Assembly: GCA_038749105.1 (NCBI GenBank)
Contig: JBCDIM010000021.1
Coordinates: 1 to 56,102 of the forward strand
Length of the DNA: 56,102 bases
Reading direction: 5' to 3'
Origin: JBCCOW01 sp038749105
Lineage (GTDB): Bacteria; Planctomycetota; Phycisphaerae; Phycisphaerales; Phycisphaeraceae
This document shows, piece after piece, positions 25,560 through 33,906 of this stretch (positions within the stretch are counted from its first letter, which is position 1; each line of letters begins with the position of its first letter). The notes below the pieces were generated by a model, which was given only the letters and a program-made list of their open reading frames with translations, searched no databases and had not been told where the DNA came from. Position numbers and translations under genes: made by a program.

Positions 25560-26879
25560 TCAGCCCCGATGCGGTGGCAGCAACAAAACCACCAGCGCTG
25601 CTGCCGTCACCGCGGCACACACCCCGAACAGCCCCGTCAACCCCAGGCTCGGCGACTCCGCCAACCCGCCCGCCAGCGGGTTCCCCACCAACCGGCTGGT
25701 CCCCACCACCAGCATGAAGAACAGTCCGTGGATCGACGCCCGGCAGGCCGCCGCGCGTTGCGGCCCCAACACCCGCTCCGCCTCCGCCGCCAGATACACC
25801 GGCGGCACGATGTGGATCGCCAGCACCATCGGCCCGTGCAGCAGCTGCGTCCCCACCGCCACCCACGGCGTCGGCTCGACCGCCAGCAGCACAAACCGAA
25901 CCGCCATCGTCACAGCCCCCGCCACCGCGATCCCCCGCAGCCCAAACCGCTGCGTCAGCCAACCGAACCCCAGCATGAACCCCAGCTCTGTCGCCACCCC
26001 CAGGTTCGCGATCAGCCCGATCCACTGCCGATCGATCCCGACCGCCTGGGTCAGATAGATCGGATAGAAGCTGTAGTAAGCCCCGGTCGCCAGGTTCAGC
26101 AGCCAGAACGCGATGCAGAACCCCAGCACCCGCGGGGCGGTGAGCACCCGGCCCGCTTCGGCGGTGGGCAGCGACGTCATCGCGCGTCCCACCCCTTTGG
26201 ACCGCCCCGGCTCCACGCTTGGCAGCCCCGTCGCCGCCACCGCTAGCAGCACCGACGCGATCACGGCCGCCCCCACCGACCACACCAGGTCCGCCCCCGC
26301 CCGCAGCGCGAAGAACAGGCCCAAAGACGGCAGGATGAACCCCACGGTGCCGAAGACCCGTGTGAGGTGATACCGGTGATGCCCGCCGCCCTCCGAGGAC
26401 CGGTCGTCGTCCCCGGCTTCGTCCTCCGTCACCGCTGCGCCCTCCTGACCCGCCGGGCTGAACACCCGCGGCCGTCGCCCCGCCGCCGCGAAGAACAGCC
26501 CGTCCTGGGTCGGCGGGATGGCTGTGAACGCCAACGTGTACACCGCGTGGAACAGCAGCAGCGTGGCAAACGTCTCCGCCCACGCCAGCCCCATCAGCCC
26601 GACCGCCGCGCCCCCCGCCATCAGCATCAGCAGCCGCTTCGGCTCCAGCCGGGTGTCCGCCAGCCACGTCACCGCGATCGGCGTGACCAGGATCGCGATC
26701 CCCTGCACCGACAGCACCCATCCGATCTGGGTCAGCGACAGCCCCCGCTCATCCAGATATTCCGACAGATACGGCAGCAGGCTGCCCATCACGGCAAAGG
26801 TCAGCAGGTATTGCAGGCGGAGCGGGGTCACAGCAGATCGGGTTCCGGGGATTGCAAACGGGCCGCATTGATGCGACAC
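25560..26879 (-). CDS. MFS transporter, nucleoside/sugar:H+ symporter-like
   Basis: The 439-residue protein has twelve hydrophobic segments in two groups of six with a polar, acidic central loop (about 140-165, EGAAVTEDEAGDDD). The start RLQYLLTFAVMGSLLPYLSEYLDERGLSLTQIGWVLS and the ADTRLEPKRLL loop match the LacY/NupG/MFS_1-like group. The substrate is unknown; because of the nearby fucosidase and beta-helix genes a sugar is a reasonable guess, but this gene points the other way. The start may be the GTG 16 codons downstream, which directly precedes TPLRLQYLL. It is divergent from the lipoprotein gene. Confidence 0.84.
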   Translation of the reverse strand: MSHQCGPFAIPGTRSAVTPLRLQYLLTFAVMGSLLPYLSEYLDERGLSLTQIGWVLSVQGIAILVTPIAVTWLADTRLEPKRLLMLMAGGAAVGLMGLAWAETFATLLLFHAVYTLAFTAIPPTQDGLFFAAAGRRPRVFSPAGQEGAAVTEDEAGDDDRSSEGGGHHRYHLTRVFGTVGFILPSLGLFFALRAGADLVWSVGAAVIASVLLAVAATGLPSVEPGRSKGVGRAMTSLPTAEAGRVLTAPRVLGFCIAFWLLNLATGAYYSFYPIYLTQAVGIDRQWIGLIANLGVATELGFMLGFGWLTQRFGLRGIAVAGAVTMAVRFVLLAVEPTPWVAVGTQLLHGPMVLAIHIVPPVYLAAEAERVLGPQRAAACRASIHGLFFMLVVGTSRLVGNPLAGGLAESPSLGLTGLFGVCAAVTAAALVVLLLPPHRG

Positions 26880-26910
26880 GCGGGAGGCAGACGATAGGGA
26901 TCAGGTGAAG

Positions 26911-27471
26911 ATGCTGCGCCCCATGCTGCCCCATCGAACGCTACACCCCGCCCTGGTGCTGCTGGTCGGCTCATGCCTATTCGCCATCTCCGGCTGCGAT
27001 CAGATCATGGGGAATCCGCACGAGCGCGCGACTCAGCGCGACCGTAGCCGTTTGCAACCGTTCCGCATCGGGCCGGCGATCACATGGGTCGAGCCTGGCG
27101 TCTCCGACGCATTCCTTCGTGAGCACAACGTCTTCCTGGTGACCAACAACGAGATGCTCGTCGCCCTCTCTGCGAAGTCCACCGAAGCCGACATCAACGT
27201 CCGTTGGGACCCGGTGGCCGGCCTCTTCGAGTGCCCGGTCAGCGGAGCGCTCTACTCCCGCGACGGCCTGCCCTGGGCGAGCTCCCCGGCGACCCGCGCA
27301 CTCGAGCGCTGCCGCGTGGCCACCCTCGGCCCAAGCGATGATCCGGAGGTCGAGCTCCTGGTTGATCCATCCCGTCGCTTCCGCTTCGAGGACAACCAGT
27401 GGTCGCGGGTGATGTCCAATCACCTGTTGCCCAGCACCAACCCGAAGACCGGGGCGGTCGTCCAGCGGTAG
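26911..27471 (+). CDS. Lipoprotein with a Rieske-like fold lacking the [2Fe-2S] ligands
   Basis: The 186-residue protein has a signal peptide ending in the lipobox AISGC, so it should be lipid-anchored. The segment VFLVTNNEMLVALSAKSTEADINVRWDP, then AGLFECPVSGALYSRDG and LPWASSPATRALERCRV follow the Rieske order (strand, first ligand loop CxHxGC, second ligand loop CPCHG, then glycine and proline loops). At the first loop the residues are STEADIN rather than C-T-H-x-G-C, and at the second CPVSGA replaces CPCHGS; only one Cys remains. It therefore cannot hold a normal cluster. ATG at 26911 follows an AGG; a GTG at 26905 is also possible. The gene is divergent from the MFS gene, and its role is unknown. 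Confidence 0.75.
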   Translation: MLRPMLPHRTLHPALVLLVGSCLFAISGCDQIMGNPHERATQRDRSRLQPFRIGPAITWVEPGVSDAFLREHNVFLVTNNEMLVALSAKSTEADINVRWDPVAGLFECPVSGALYSRDGLPWASSPATRALERCRVATLGPSDDPEVELLVDPSRRFRFEDNQWSRVMSNHLLPSTNPKTGAVVQR

Positions 27472-27864
27472 CGCAGACCGGATGGCGGTGGGAGTGCGAA
27501 TCATGGCCCTGCGCGGTCGGTGCGCCGAGCCAACCTGCTCGGGCGAAGAGCCGGCGCCTGCTTGGCGTACCCAGGGGGCCAAGACGGCCAAACCGTTCAA
27601 AATCCCCCTCCAGCCCCGAGAGTGGTTATACTCTCGGACCCACGCGTGGCTCCGCACCTTGGAGCCGCCTCCCACCCCGCTCCGCCGCCCCCCCCACACC
27701 GCGGCACTGATCAGCGACGATCGATCAGGGAGAGGAGGACAGCCCGCCGGTAACCCCGGTGCAGTGCTATTTCCGCGCCGATCCCGGCGGCGCGGGCGTG
27801 GGTGCGAGGCTCCCCATCGGCCAGCGTGCCGCGATATCCCCCTTCGATCAGAGGACTCCCTGTC
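27472..27864. other. Long intergenic region upstream of the beta-helix gene
   Basis: About 390 bp without a convincing gene. It holds an 8-bp hairpin CCGAGAGT/ACTCTCGG (27616-27623 and 27630-27637, loop GGTTAT) and ends with an AGAGGA-type ribosome-binding sequence at about 27850. The region probably includes the promoter and a structured 5' leader of the gene at 27865. Short open frames here lack coding character. Confidence 0.5.
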
Positions 27865-30237
27865 ATGCTCAATCCGTGCATCACCCGCTTTGTCATCTCA
27901 CTCGCCTTGGGGCTGATCACCCTCGGCGGCTTGGAAACGACAGGGCTTGGTTTTTCGGTGGGCTCAGCCCACGCACAGGCCGCCACCGACCCCCGTGACC
28001 TGATCCCTAATTACGCCGAACGCACCAGCCGCCAGTACGCCGTCATTGGCGAGGGCCTCCCCGGCGCGAAGATCCGCTTCTACAACGCCAAGAACCCCGT
28101 TGCCCTGCCGCTTGGCGAGCGGACCCGCATCGCGTTCAAGCTCGAAGGCCCCGCCCCCGAAGGCAGCAACCTCCAGCTCTCCGCCCAGTTCGACGGCTCG
28201 GATGAGCCCGTTGCTGGCTTCGCACACACCCTCACCGGCCCGGACTGGGTGATCGATCCCGAGAAGATCGCGGCCCTGCCCGCGGGTGTGGTGGAGCTCC
28301 GCGCGGTGGTGCGGGTGAAGGACGAGCAGGTCCAGCTGTTGCGCCAGCCGTTTGTGGTGATCGGCCCGGAAGAGGAATCCGAGGATCAGGCCTTACGGCA
28401 GGCGCTTGAAGAGGTCGCTGAGGCCAACGGCCGGCAGCGGTACACCAGTGGAGACGGGATCGACGGATTCTCGATCGGCTTCCCGGATGACCTTCCTCTG
28501 TTCTATGTGCTGGGTTCGGGTGAGCCGGTGGTCCCGGTGGTCCGGGGTGACTTGCCGTCAAACGCGGACGTGCTGAGCGTGGCTTGGTCGAATCCTTTGC
28601 GGAGCCTGGTCAAGGAATACGCGCACGTTACGCCGACCCCCCGGCACCAGATCGAGGCCAGCCGGATGGACCTGCTCCCGCCGGGCCTCACGATGGTCCA
28701 GCTGCTGGTACGGCACAACGGCCGGGTGGTCCAGAAGATCCAGCAGCCGATGCTCATCGTCGTTTCCGAGCCCGACGCGTCGCTGCTACCGACGAACCCG
28801 CAGGAACCCGAGCCCGAGCCCAGCCTCAGCTTCGCGGGTCCGCAGCCGGTGACCAGCGCCCAGCCCCGGCTGGGTGAGGGCTGGCTCGATCTTTCGCCGT
28901 CCCGCGACTCCAGGATTATCTATGTGAGCAGCTCGACCGGCGATGACGGCAACGACGGCACCTCGCCTCGGACCGCGGTGAAGACCCCCGCACGCGGCTA
29001 CTCCCTGATCCGCGGCAACAAGCCCGACTGGCTGCTGTTCAAGCGCGGTGACGTCTTCGACGCCCGCATGCCCGGGATCTATAAGTCCGGCCGATCCGTC
29101 GATGAACCGCTGGTCTTTGGGGCCTACGGCGAGGGCCCCCGCCCCGTCTTCCAGACCAACCGCGGCGTCATCGCCAATGCCGCCAAGTCTGGCGGCTCCC
29201 CGCCGATCCGGTACATCGTCTTCCGTGACTTGCACCTCTACGCCAACACCCGTGACCCCGCGAACCCCGCCTTCAGCTGGGACGACGCCAAGTCCAACAT
29301 CCACGGCATCCGCTGGGCCCACCCCGCCCACAACATCGTCTTCGAGAACCTGCTCATCGAGTACTTCCAGCAGGGCGTCAGCCTGATCCCCCGTGACCCC
29401 CGCAACACCAGCGCCCTGGTCGGCAAGGACTTCACCCTCCGGCGGTGCGTCATCCGGTTCAACTACGGCACCTGGCGGGACGGCCACCGCGGCAAGAGCC
29501 AGGGCCTCTACGCCAGCCGCATGGACGGCGTCCGCATCGAGGGCTGCATCTTCGACCACAACGGCTGGGACCCTCGCGTCGATCGGGCCGTCAAGAACAA
29601 GTTCAATCACAACATCTACATCTCGATCGACAACGCCCGCATGGTCGTAACCGGCAACATCATCACCCGGGCCGCGTCGAACGGCATCCAGCTCCGGTCC
29701 GGCGGCGTCATCGACGGCAACCTCTTCGCCTACAACCCCATCGCCGGCTTCGCCGCCGTCTCCGACTCCCGGATCTCCAACAACGTCGTGCTCCACGGCA
29801 ACGATTTCCGTTCCGACGACCCCGGCGAGCGGCGCGGCTTCGGGCTGACCCTCTTCAACCTCCGCAAGGGCGTCATGGAGAACAACATCGTCGCCTACCG
29901 CGACTCGGTCCGGACCTCACCCGGGCTCAAGATCGAGGGCAGCGTGCGCGAGGCCCAGGTCAGGAACAACATCGTGTTCTGGTGGCACGACAGGCAGAAC
30001 CAGGGCCTGACCGTTAACGCCCAGCGGTCGACCCGGTCCAACAACACGACCGACAACTACGCCCGCTTCGAGGACCCCCAGCGTACGCTTGATCACTGGG
30101 CCGACGAGATGGGCTTCCGCAACGGCCCGGCGTGGCTCGACAGCCTGCGGTCGCAGCAGAAGGGCGACTGGCGCGAAGAGCGGACCGCCGCGGCGGTGAT
30201 CGAATGGGTGGCCGAGGGCTTTGAGCTCGACGACTAA
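27865..30237 (+). CDS. Secreted parallel beta-helix protein, possible polysaccharide-active enzyme
   Basis: The 790-residue product has a signal peptide (about 1-35, cleavage near SAHAQA). Residues 36-320 are beta-rich without recognised family. From about 350 the sequence IIYVSSSTGDDGNDGTSPRTAVKTPARGYSLI begins a right-handed parallel beta-helix of the pectin-lyase type, with repeated turns such as IVFENLLIEYFQQGVSLI, GVRIEGCIFDHNG, VVTGNIITRAASNGIQLRSGGVIDGNLF and VMENNIVAYRD. Such folds are common in polysaccharide lyases, hydrolases and surface adhesins; no catalytic triad could be assigned. ATG at 27865 has an AGAGGA box upstream. The adjacent AraC regulator and GH29 gene suggest a glycan-related role. 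Confidence 0.85.
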   Translation: MLNPCITRFVISLALGLITLGGLETTGLGFSVGSAHAQAATDPRDLIPNYAERTSRQYAVIGEGLPGAKIRFYNAKNPVALPLGERTRIAFKLEGPAPEGSNLQLSAQFDGSDEPVAGFAHTLTGPDWVIDPEKIAALPAGVVELRAVVRVKDEQVQLLRQPFVVIGPEEESEDQALRQALEEVAEANGRQRYTSGDGIDGFSIGFPDDLPLFYVLGSGEPVVPVVRGDLPSNADVLSVAWSNPLRSLVKEYAHVTPTPRHQIEASRMDLLPPGLTMVQLLVRHNGRVVQKIQQPMLIVVSEPDASLLPTNPQEPEPEPSLSFAGPQPVTSAQPRLGEGWLDLSPSRDSRIIYVSSSTGDDGNDGTSPRTAVKTPARGYSLIRGNKPDWLLFKRGDVFDARMPGIYKSGRSVDEPLVFGAYGEGPRPVFQTNRGVIANAAKSGGSPPIRYIVFRDLHLYANTRDPANPAFSWDDAKSNIHGIRWAHPAHNIVFENLLIEYFQQGVSLIPRDPRNTSALVGKDFTLRRCVIRFNYGTWRDGHRGKSQGLYASRMDGVRIEGCIFDHNGWDPRVDRAVKNKFNHNIYISIDNARMVVTGNIITRAASNGIQLRSGGVIDGNLFAYNPIAGFAAVSDSRISNNVVLHGNDFRSDDPGERRGFGLTLFNLRKGVMENNIVAYRDSVRTSPGLKIEGSVREAQVRNNIVFWWHDRQNQGLTVNAQRSTRSNNTTDNYARFEDPQRTLDHWADEMGFRNGPAWLDSLRSQQKGDWREERTAAAVIEWVAEGFELDD

Positions 30238-30271
30238 GTGGCCCACCGCATCAGGGGCGTAACATGCCGAG

Positions 30272-31162
30272 GTGGAGAAGACTCACGGGCCGCCCCCCGA
30301 CGACATGCTGCTGAGTGAAGCGGTGCTGCGCTGCGACCTGGCGCACTGGACCCGGCTGCCTGGGCTGTGGATGCCCGAGCTGAACCGGGCGTTCAGCGAC
30401 AAGCTGTATGCCGTCACGGGTGGGACCGGGTGGCTGACGGTGGGGCGTTCCCGCTACCGGCTGCGTCCCGGCCGGGTGTACACCGTGCCTTCGGGCAGCG
30501 TGCACGGCGGGGATTCGGACCCACGCCGGCCGCTGGAAAAATGGTTCGTTCACTTCCGTGGCATGACCGCGGGGTCGGTGTCGCTGCTCCGGGTGGCGCC
30601 GCCGCCGGGGTGTGTCGCGGGAGCCACGGCCCGCAAGGTCACCGGGTTGATGGAGCGGATGCAGGGCGAATGGCAGGACCGGCCGCACGCCTACGGGATG
30701 GCGATGAACGCGCTGCTGGGTGAAGCGGTCCTGGCGTTGTACCGGGCACCCGCCCGAGATCGGCGACCGCCCGACGAGGTGGCGGAGCCGGCCGTGAAAC
30801 CGCTTGCCAGTGATGCACAGCACGACGCGGTGAAGCAGGTGCTGGCCGCGGTCCTGGAGGGCTACCCCGGGCCGTTGGACCTGCCCACGCTCGCGGCGGG
30901 GGTCGGCTGGACGCCCGGTCACCTCAGCCGGGTGTTCCACCGCCTGACCGGGGTGACGCCCCGCCGATACATCGAGTCGGTCCGGTTGAACCGGGCGCGC
31001 GAGCAGTTGACCGCCAGCGATGCTCCGATCGCGGAGATCGCCTACACGGTGGGCTACGACGACCCGGGCTATTTCAGCCGGGCCTTCCAGCGGTCGGTCG
31101 GGGTCTCGCCCACCGCTTACCGGGCCTCGACCCGCCCCGGCGAGCCGGCTTTTAGCGCATAA
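30272..31162 (+). CDS. AraC-family transcriptional regulator
   Basis: The 296-residue protein has an N-terminal cupin-like sensor region (about 30-110, with GGTGWLTVGRSRYRLRPGRVYTVPSGSVH) and a C-terminal double helix-turn-helix (about 190-290): PLDLPTLAAGVGWTPGHLSRVFHRLTGVTPRRYIESVRLNRAREQL and IAEIAYTVGYDDPGYFSRAFQRSVGVSPTAYR. This matches AraC/XylS activators, which usually bind a sugar and turn on adjacent catabolic genes. The start is GTG at 30272; ATG at 30305 is an alternative. It lies between the beta-helix gene (34 bp) and the GH29 gene (94 bp) in the same direction and probably controls one or both. Confidence 0.9.
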   Translation: MEKTHGPPPDDMLLSEAVLRCDLAHWTRLPGLWMPELNRAFSDKLYAVTGGTGWLTVGRSRYRLRPGRVYTVPSGSVHGGDSDPRRPLEKWFVHFRGMTAGSVSLLRVAPPPGCVAGATARKVTGLMERMQGEWQDRPHAYGMAMNALLGEAVLALYRAPARDRRPPDEVAEPAVKPLASDAQHDAVKQVLAAVLEGYPGPLDLPTLAAGVGWTPGHLSRVFHRLTGVTPRRYIESVRLNRAREQLTASDAPIAEIAYTVGYDDPGYFSRAFQRSVGVSPTAYRASTRPGEPAFSA

Positions 31163-31256
31163 AAATCCATGCCGCCGATCGGGCCTGTCCCTTCAGGTTT
31201 CTTTGGGGTCGGTCTACGCTTGACGCCTTCATCGCCCCACCGACGAAAGGCCCGGC

Positions 31257-32666
31257 ATGCTCGAATCCCAGACCCTGCAGACCCCCGGCGACACCGACTG
31301 GTTCGTTCACGACCGCTTCGGCATGTTCATCCACTGGGGGCTCTACGCGATGCCCGCCCGTGGGGAGTGGGTCATGACGCGGGAAGAGATCGGCCGCGAC
31401 ACCTACCGGAAGAAGTACTTCGATCGGTTTGATCCGGACCTCTACGACCCCGAGCGCTGGGCGGACGCCGCGGCGAACGCGGGCATGAAGTACTTCGTGA
31501 TCACGACCAAGCACCACGACGGGTTCTGCCTCTGGGACTCGAAGCACACCGACTACAAGGCGACGAAGACACCGCACGGCAAAGACCTGATCCGCCCGAT
31601 GGTCGACGCGTTCAGTGCCCGTGGGCTGCGGACCGGGTTCTATCACTCGCTGCTGGACTGGCAGCACCCGCAGTACATCGTGGACTACAAGACGCACCCC
31701 GAGCGGGATGCGCTGGAGCCGATCGAGGGGGTCGGGAAGGGCGGCCCGGTCAGCGAGCCGAAGGGTGGTCGCTACGACGGGACGGACCTGAACGCGGGGC
31801 GGGATCAGTCGAAGTATGCGGCCTATATGCGAGACCAGGTGCGGGAGCTGTTGACCGAGTTCGGCGACGTCGCGGTGATGTGGTTCGACTTCTCGTTCGC
31901 GGGTGATGATCGTTTCCCGCGGGACGACTTCCGGTTCAACAAGGGCTGGGAGGCTTGGGAGAGCGACAAGCTGTACGCGATGATCCGGGAGCTGATGCCG
32001 GGCGTGATCCTGACGGATCGGCTGGACCTGGAGCTGCCGCTGTCGGGCGGGGATGTGAAGACGCCCGAGCAGGTGCAGCCGAAGCAGTGGGTGACGATCG
32101 AGCACGAAGGCAAGCAGGTGCCGGTCGTCTGGGAGGCCTGTCAGACGTTCTCGGGGTCGTGGGGCTACCACCGCGACGAGTTCACATGGCGGTCGGTGCG
32201 GCAGCTGATCACGACGCTGATCGATTGCGTGAGCAAGGGCGGCAACCTGCTGCTGAATGTCGGGCCGACCGGCCGGGGTGAGCTGGACTACCGGGCGATG
32301 GATCGGCTCGAGGGCATGGGCCGATGGATGCACCACCACAGCCGATCGATCTACGGCTGCACACAGGCACCGGACGCGTTCCCGTGCCCGACCGACTGCC
32401 GGCTGACTTACAACCCGACGACGAATCGGTTGTACATCCACCTGCTGAACTACCCCTACGCCTTCTTGGTGCTCGACGACCCCGCTTACAAGGAGCGGGT
32501 CGAGTACGCCCAGCTGCTGCACGACGCGAGCGAGCTGTCGACGGACCTGCCGCCGTTCTTCAAGCATCAGCTGGACCCCAACGACGAGAAGCTGGTGATT
32601 GCACTGCCGAAGAACGAGCCGGCTGGCGTGGAGATCCCGGTGATCGAGCTGTTCTTGAAGGGGTAA
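31257..32666 (+). CDS. GH29-family alpha-L-fucosidase
   Basis: GH29 retaining enzymes remove alpha-linked L-fucose from glycans. The 469-residue protein starts WFVHDRFGMFIHWGLYAMP, followed by YFVITTKHHDGFCLWDSKHTDY and RTGFYHSLLDW, all typical of the family. The nucleophile Asp is in VMWFDFSF (about residue 210). A later GNLLLNVGPTGRGELD segment is also diagnostic. There is no signal peptide, so the protein is probably cytoplasmic and acts on imported oligosaccharides. ATG at 31257 has a GAAAGG box 7 nt upstream. It lies directly after the AraC gene. Confidence 0.94.
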   Translation: MLESQTLQTPGDTDWFVHDRFGMFIHWGLYAMPARGEWVMTREEIGRDTYRKKYFDRFDPDLYDPERWADAAANAGMKYFVITTKHHDGFCLWDSKHTDYKATKTPHGKDLIRPMVDAFSARGLRTGFYHSLLDWQHPQYIVDYKTHPERDALEPIEGVGKGGPVSEPKGGRYDGTDLNAGRDQSKYAAYMRDQVRELLTEFGDVAVMWFDFSFAGDDRFPRDDFRFNKGWEAWESDKLYAMIRELMPGVILTDRLDLELPLSGGDVKTPEQVQPKQWVTIEHEGKQVPVVWEACQTFSGSWGYHRDEFTWRSVRQLITTLIDCVSKGGNLLLNVGPTGRGELDYRAMDRLEGMGRWMHHHSRSIYGCTQAPDAFPCPTDCRLTYNPTTNRLYIHLLNYPYAFLVLDDPAYKERVEYAQLLHDASELSTDLPPFFKHQLDPNDEKLVIALPKNEPAGVEIPVIELFLKG

Positions 32667-32701
32667 GCGACTCGGGCGTGATGCATTGGTGTCGCCGCGT
32701 G

Positions 32702-32728
32702 GCCCCCCGGCGAAGCCGGGGGCTAAAG
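32702..32728. repeat. Palindromic element, CTTTAGCC-stem sub-type (minus orientation), between two genes
   Basis: GCCCCCCGGC pairs with GCCGGGGGC around GAA, followed by TAAAG; on the minus strand this gives CTTTAGCCCCCGGC-TTC-GCCGGGGGGC. The AAAG/CTTT flank matches the other TAAAGCC-type copies. It lies 36 bp after the GH29 stop and 48 bp before the permease start. Confidence 0.65.
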
Positions 32729-32775
32729 GGGGGGGTGGCGATCGCCTTCGGTGCTGGGTGTCGTATGCTTTTGGC

Positions 32776-33900
32776 GTGCAGGTGTTCCTGGAGAGTCTGT
32801 GGGGGTTGTCGTTGGAGCTGGCGCCGTGGCTGCTGGTCGGGTTGGTGTGCGCGGGGCTGATCCAGGCGTTGGTGCCGATGGAACTCGTGGGACGGTGGCT
32901 GGGTCGGAAGGGTCCGATGGGTCCGGTCATCGCGGCGGTGGTGGGGGCGCCGCTGCCGCTGTGTTCGTGTTCGGTGATGCCGGTGGCGGTGGGGCTGCGT
33001 CGGCAGGGGGCGACGCGGGGGTCGACGGGGTCTTTCCTGGTCTCGACGCCGGAGAACGGGGTGGACTCGGTGGCGGTGAGTTATGCGTTGCTGGGGCCGT
33101 TCATGACGGTGGTGCGTCCACTGTCGGGCTTGGTGTCGGCGGTGTTGGTGGGGTGGCTGATCGATGCGGTGCCGGAGAAGCAGCGGCGGGGCGGTGACGT
33201 GGGCTTGGGTGTGGTCGGCGAAGGCAAGGCCTGTTGTTGTGGGTCGGGCGAGCGTCCGGCCGAGGCGGCGAGGCCCCGGTTAGGCGCGCGGTTGTGGGCG
33301 GGGCAGCGGTTTGCGTGGACCACGCTGTTGGGGGACCTGCTGCTTTGGCTGGTGCTGGGCCTGTTGGCGGCCGCGGTGGTGGTGGCGTTTGTGCCGGACG
33401 ACTTGTTGGTGCGTTATGGTTCGGGGTGGTTGGGGATGGGCCTGGCGTTGGTGATCGGGGTGCCGATGTACATCTGTGCGGTGTCGTCGACGCCGATCGC
33501 GGCGGCGATGCTGCTGGCGGGGGTGTCGCCAGGGGTGGTGTTGGTGTTTCTGCTGGCGGGGCCGGCGACGAACCTGGGGACGTTCGGGGTGGTGCGTCGG
33601 GAGCTGGGGCGGCGGGCGGCGTGGGTGTTTGTGGGCGGGGTCGCGGCGACGTCGGTGGGGTTGGGCGTGGCGACCGACGCGGTGGCGTCGGCGTGGGGGA
33701 TTGAGCCGGCAGCGGCGTTGAAGCATGGGCACCGGATGGTGCCCGACGCGTTGGCGTGGGTGAGCCTTGTGCTGCTGGTGGGTGCGGCGGCCGCTGTGGT
33801 GTGGAAGAAGGCCTCGGCGCGGTGGCCGCGCGACACGGCTAAAGCCGTGTCGCCTTGCTGTGGGGTCAAGGGTGAGGCGAAGGGTGAAGCGGTGGGCTGA
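32776..33900 (+). CDS. Permease of the YraQ/SO_0444 type (metal efflux-like)
   Basis: The 374-residue membrane protein has about eight to ten hydrophobic segments and two related halves. The half-repeat signature is visible as VVGAPLPLCSCSVMPVAVGLRRQGA (about 57-80) and VIGVPMYICAVSSTPIAAAMLLAGVSPGVVLVFLLAGPATN (about 225-265), typical of the DUF318/YraQ permease family, some members of which export copper, zinc or organoarsenicals. A cytoplasmic loop carries three adjacent cysteines (KACCCGSG, about 152). GTG at 32776 is the preferred start. The C-terminal tail contains a palindromic repeat (33831-33852) read as RDTAKAVSP. Codons favour G at third positions more than most neighbours. Confidence 0.86.
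   Translation: MQVFLESLWGLSLELAPWLLVGLVCAGLIQALVPMELVGRWLGRKGPMGPVIAAVVGAPLPLCSCSVMPVAVGLRRQGATRGSTGSFLVSTPENGVDSVAVSYALLGPFMTVVRPLSGLVSAVLVGWLIDAVPEKQRRGGDVGLGVVGEGKACCCGSGERPAEAARPRLGARLWAGQRFAWTTLLGDLLLWLVLGLLAAAVVVAFVPDDLLVRYGSGWLGMGLALVIGVPMYICAVSSTPIAAAMLLAGVSPGVVLVFLLAGPATNLGTFGVVRRELGRRAAWVFVGGVAATSVGLGVATDAVASAWGIEPAAALKHGHRMVPDALAWVSLVLLVGAAAAVVWKKASARWPRDTAKAVSPCCGVKGEAKGEAVG
33831..33852. repeat. Palindromic element, CGACACGGCT/AGCCGTGTCG, in frame in the permease tail
   Basis: The arms of 10 bp (33831-33840 and 33843-33852) pair perfectly around AA. It is read as RDTAKAVSP in the last 25 residues of the permease, outside the membrane part. The sequence GACACGGCTAAAGCCGTGTC is the clearest copy of this sub-type. 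Confidence 0.75.
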
Positions 33901-33906
33901 CGGCGG

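Noticed and set aside
27455..27530. A tRNA-like stretch (GTCCAGCGGTAGCGCAGACC, later GCGAATC)
   Set aside because: It lacks a pairing acceptor stem, anticodon stem and a TTCGAAT loop, and it overlaps the end of the lipoprotein gene.
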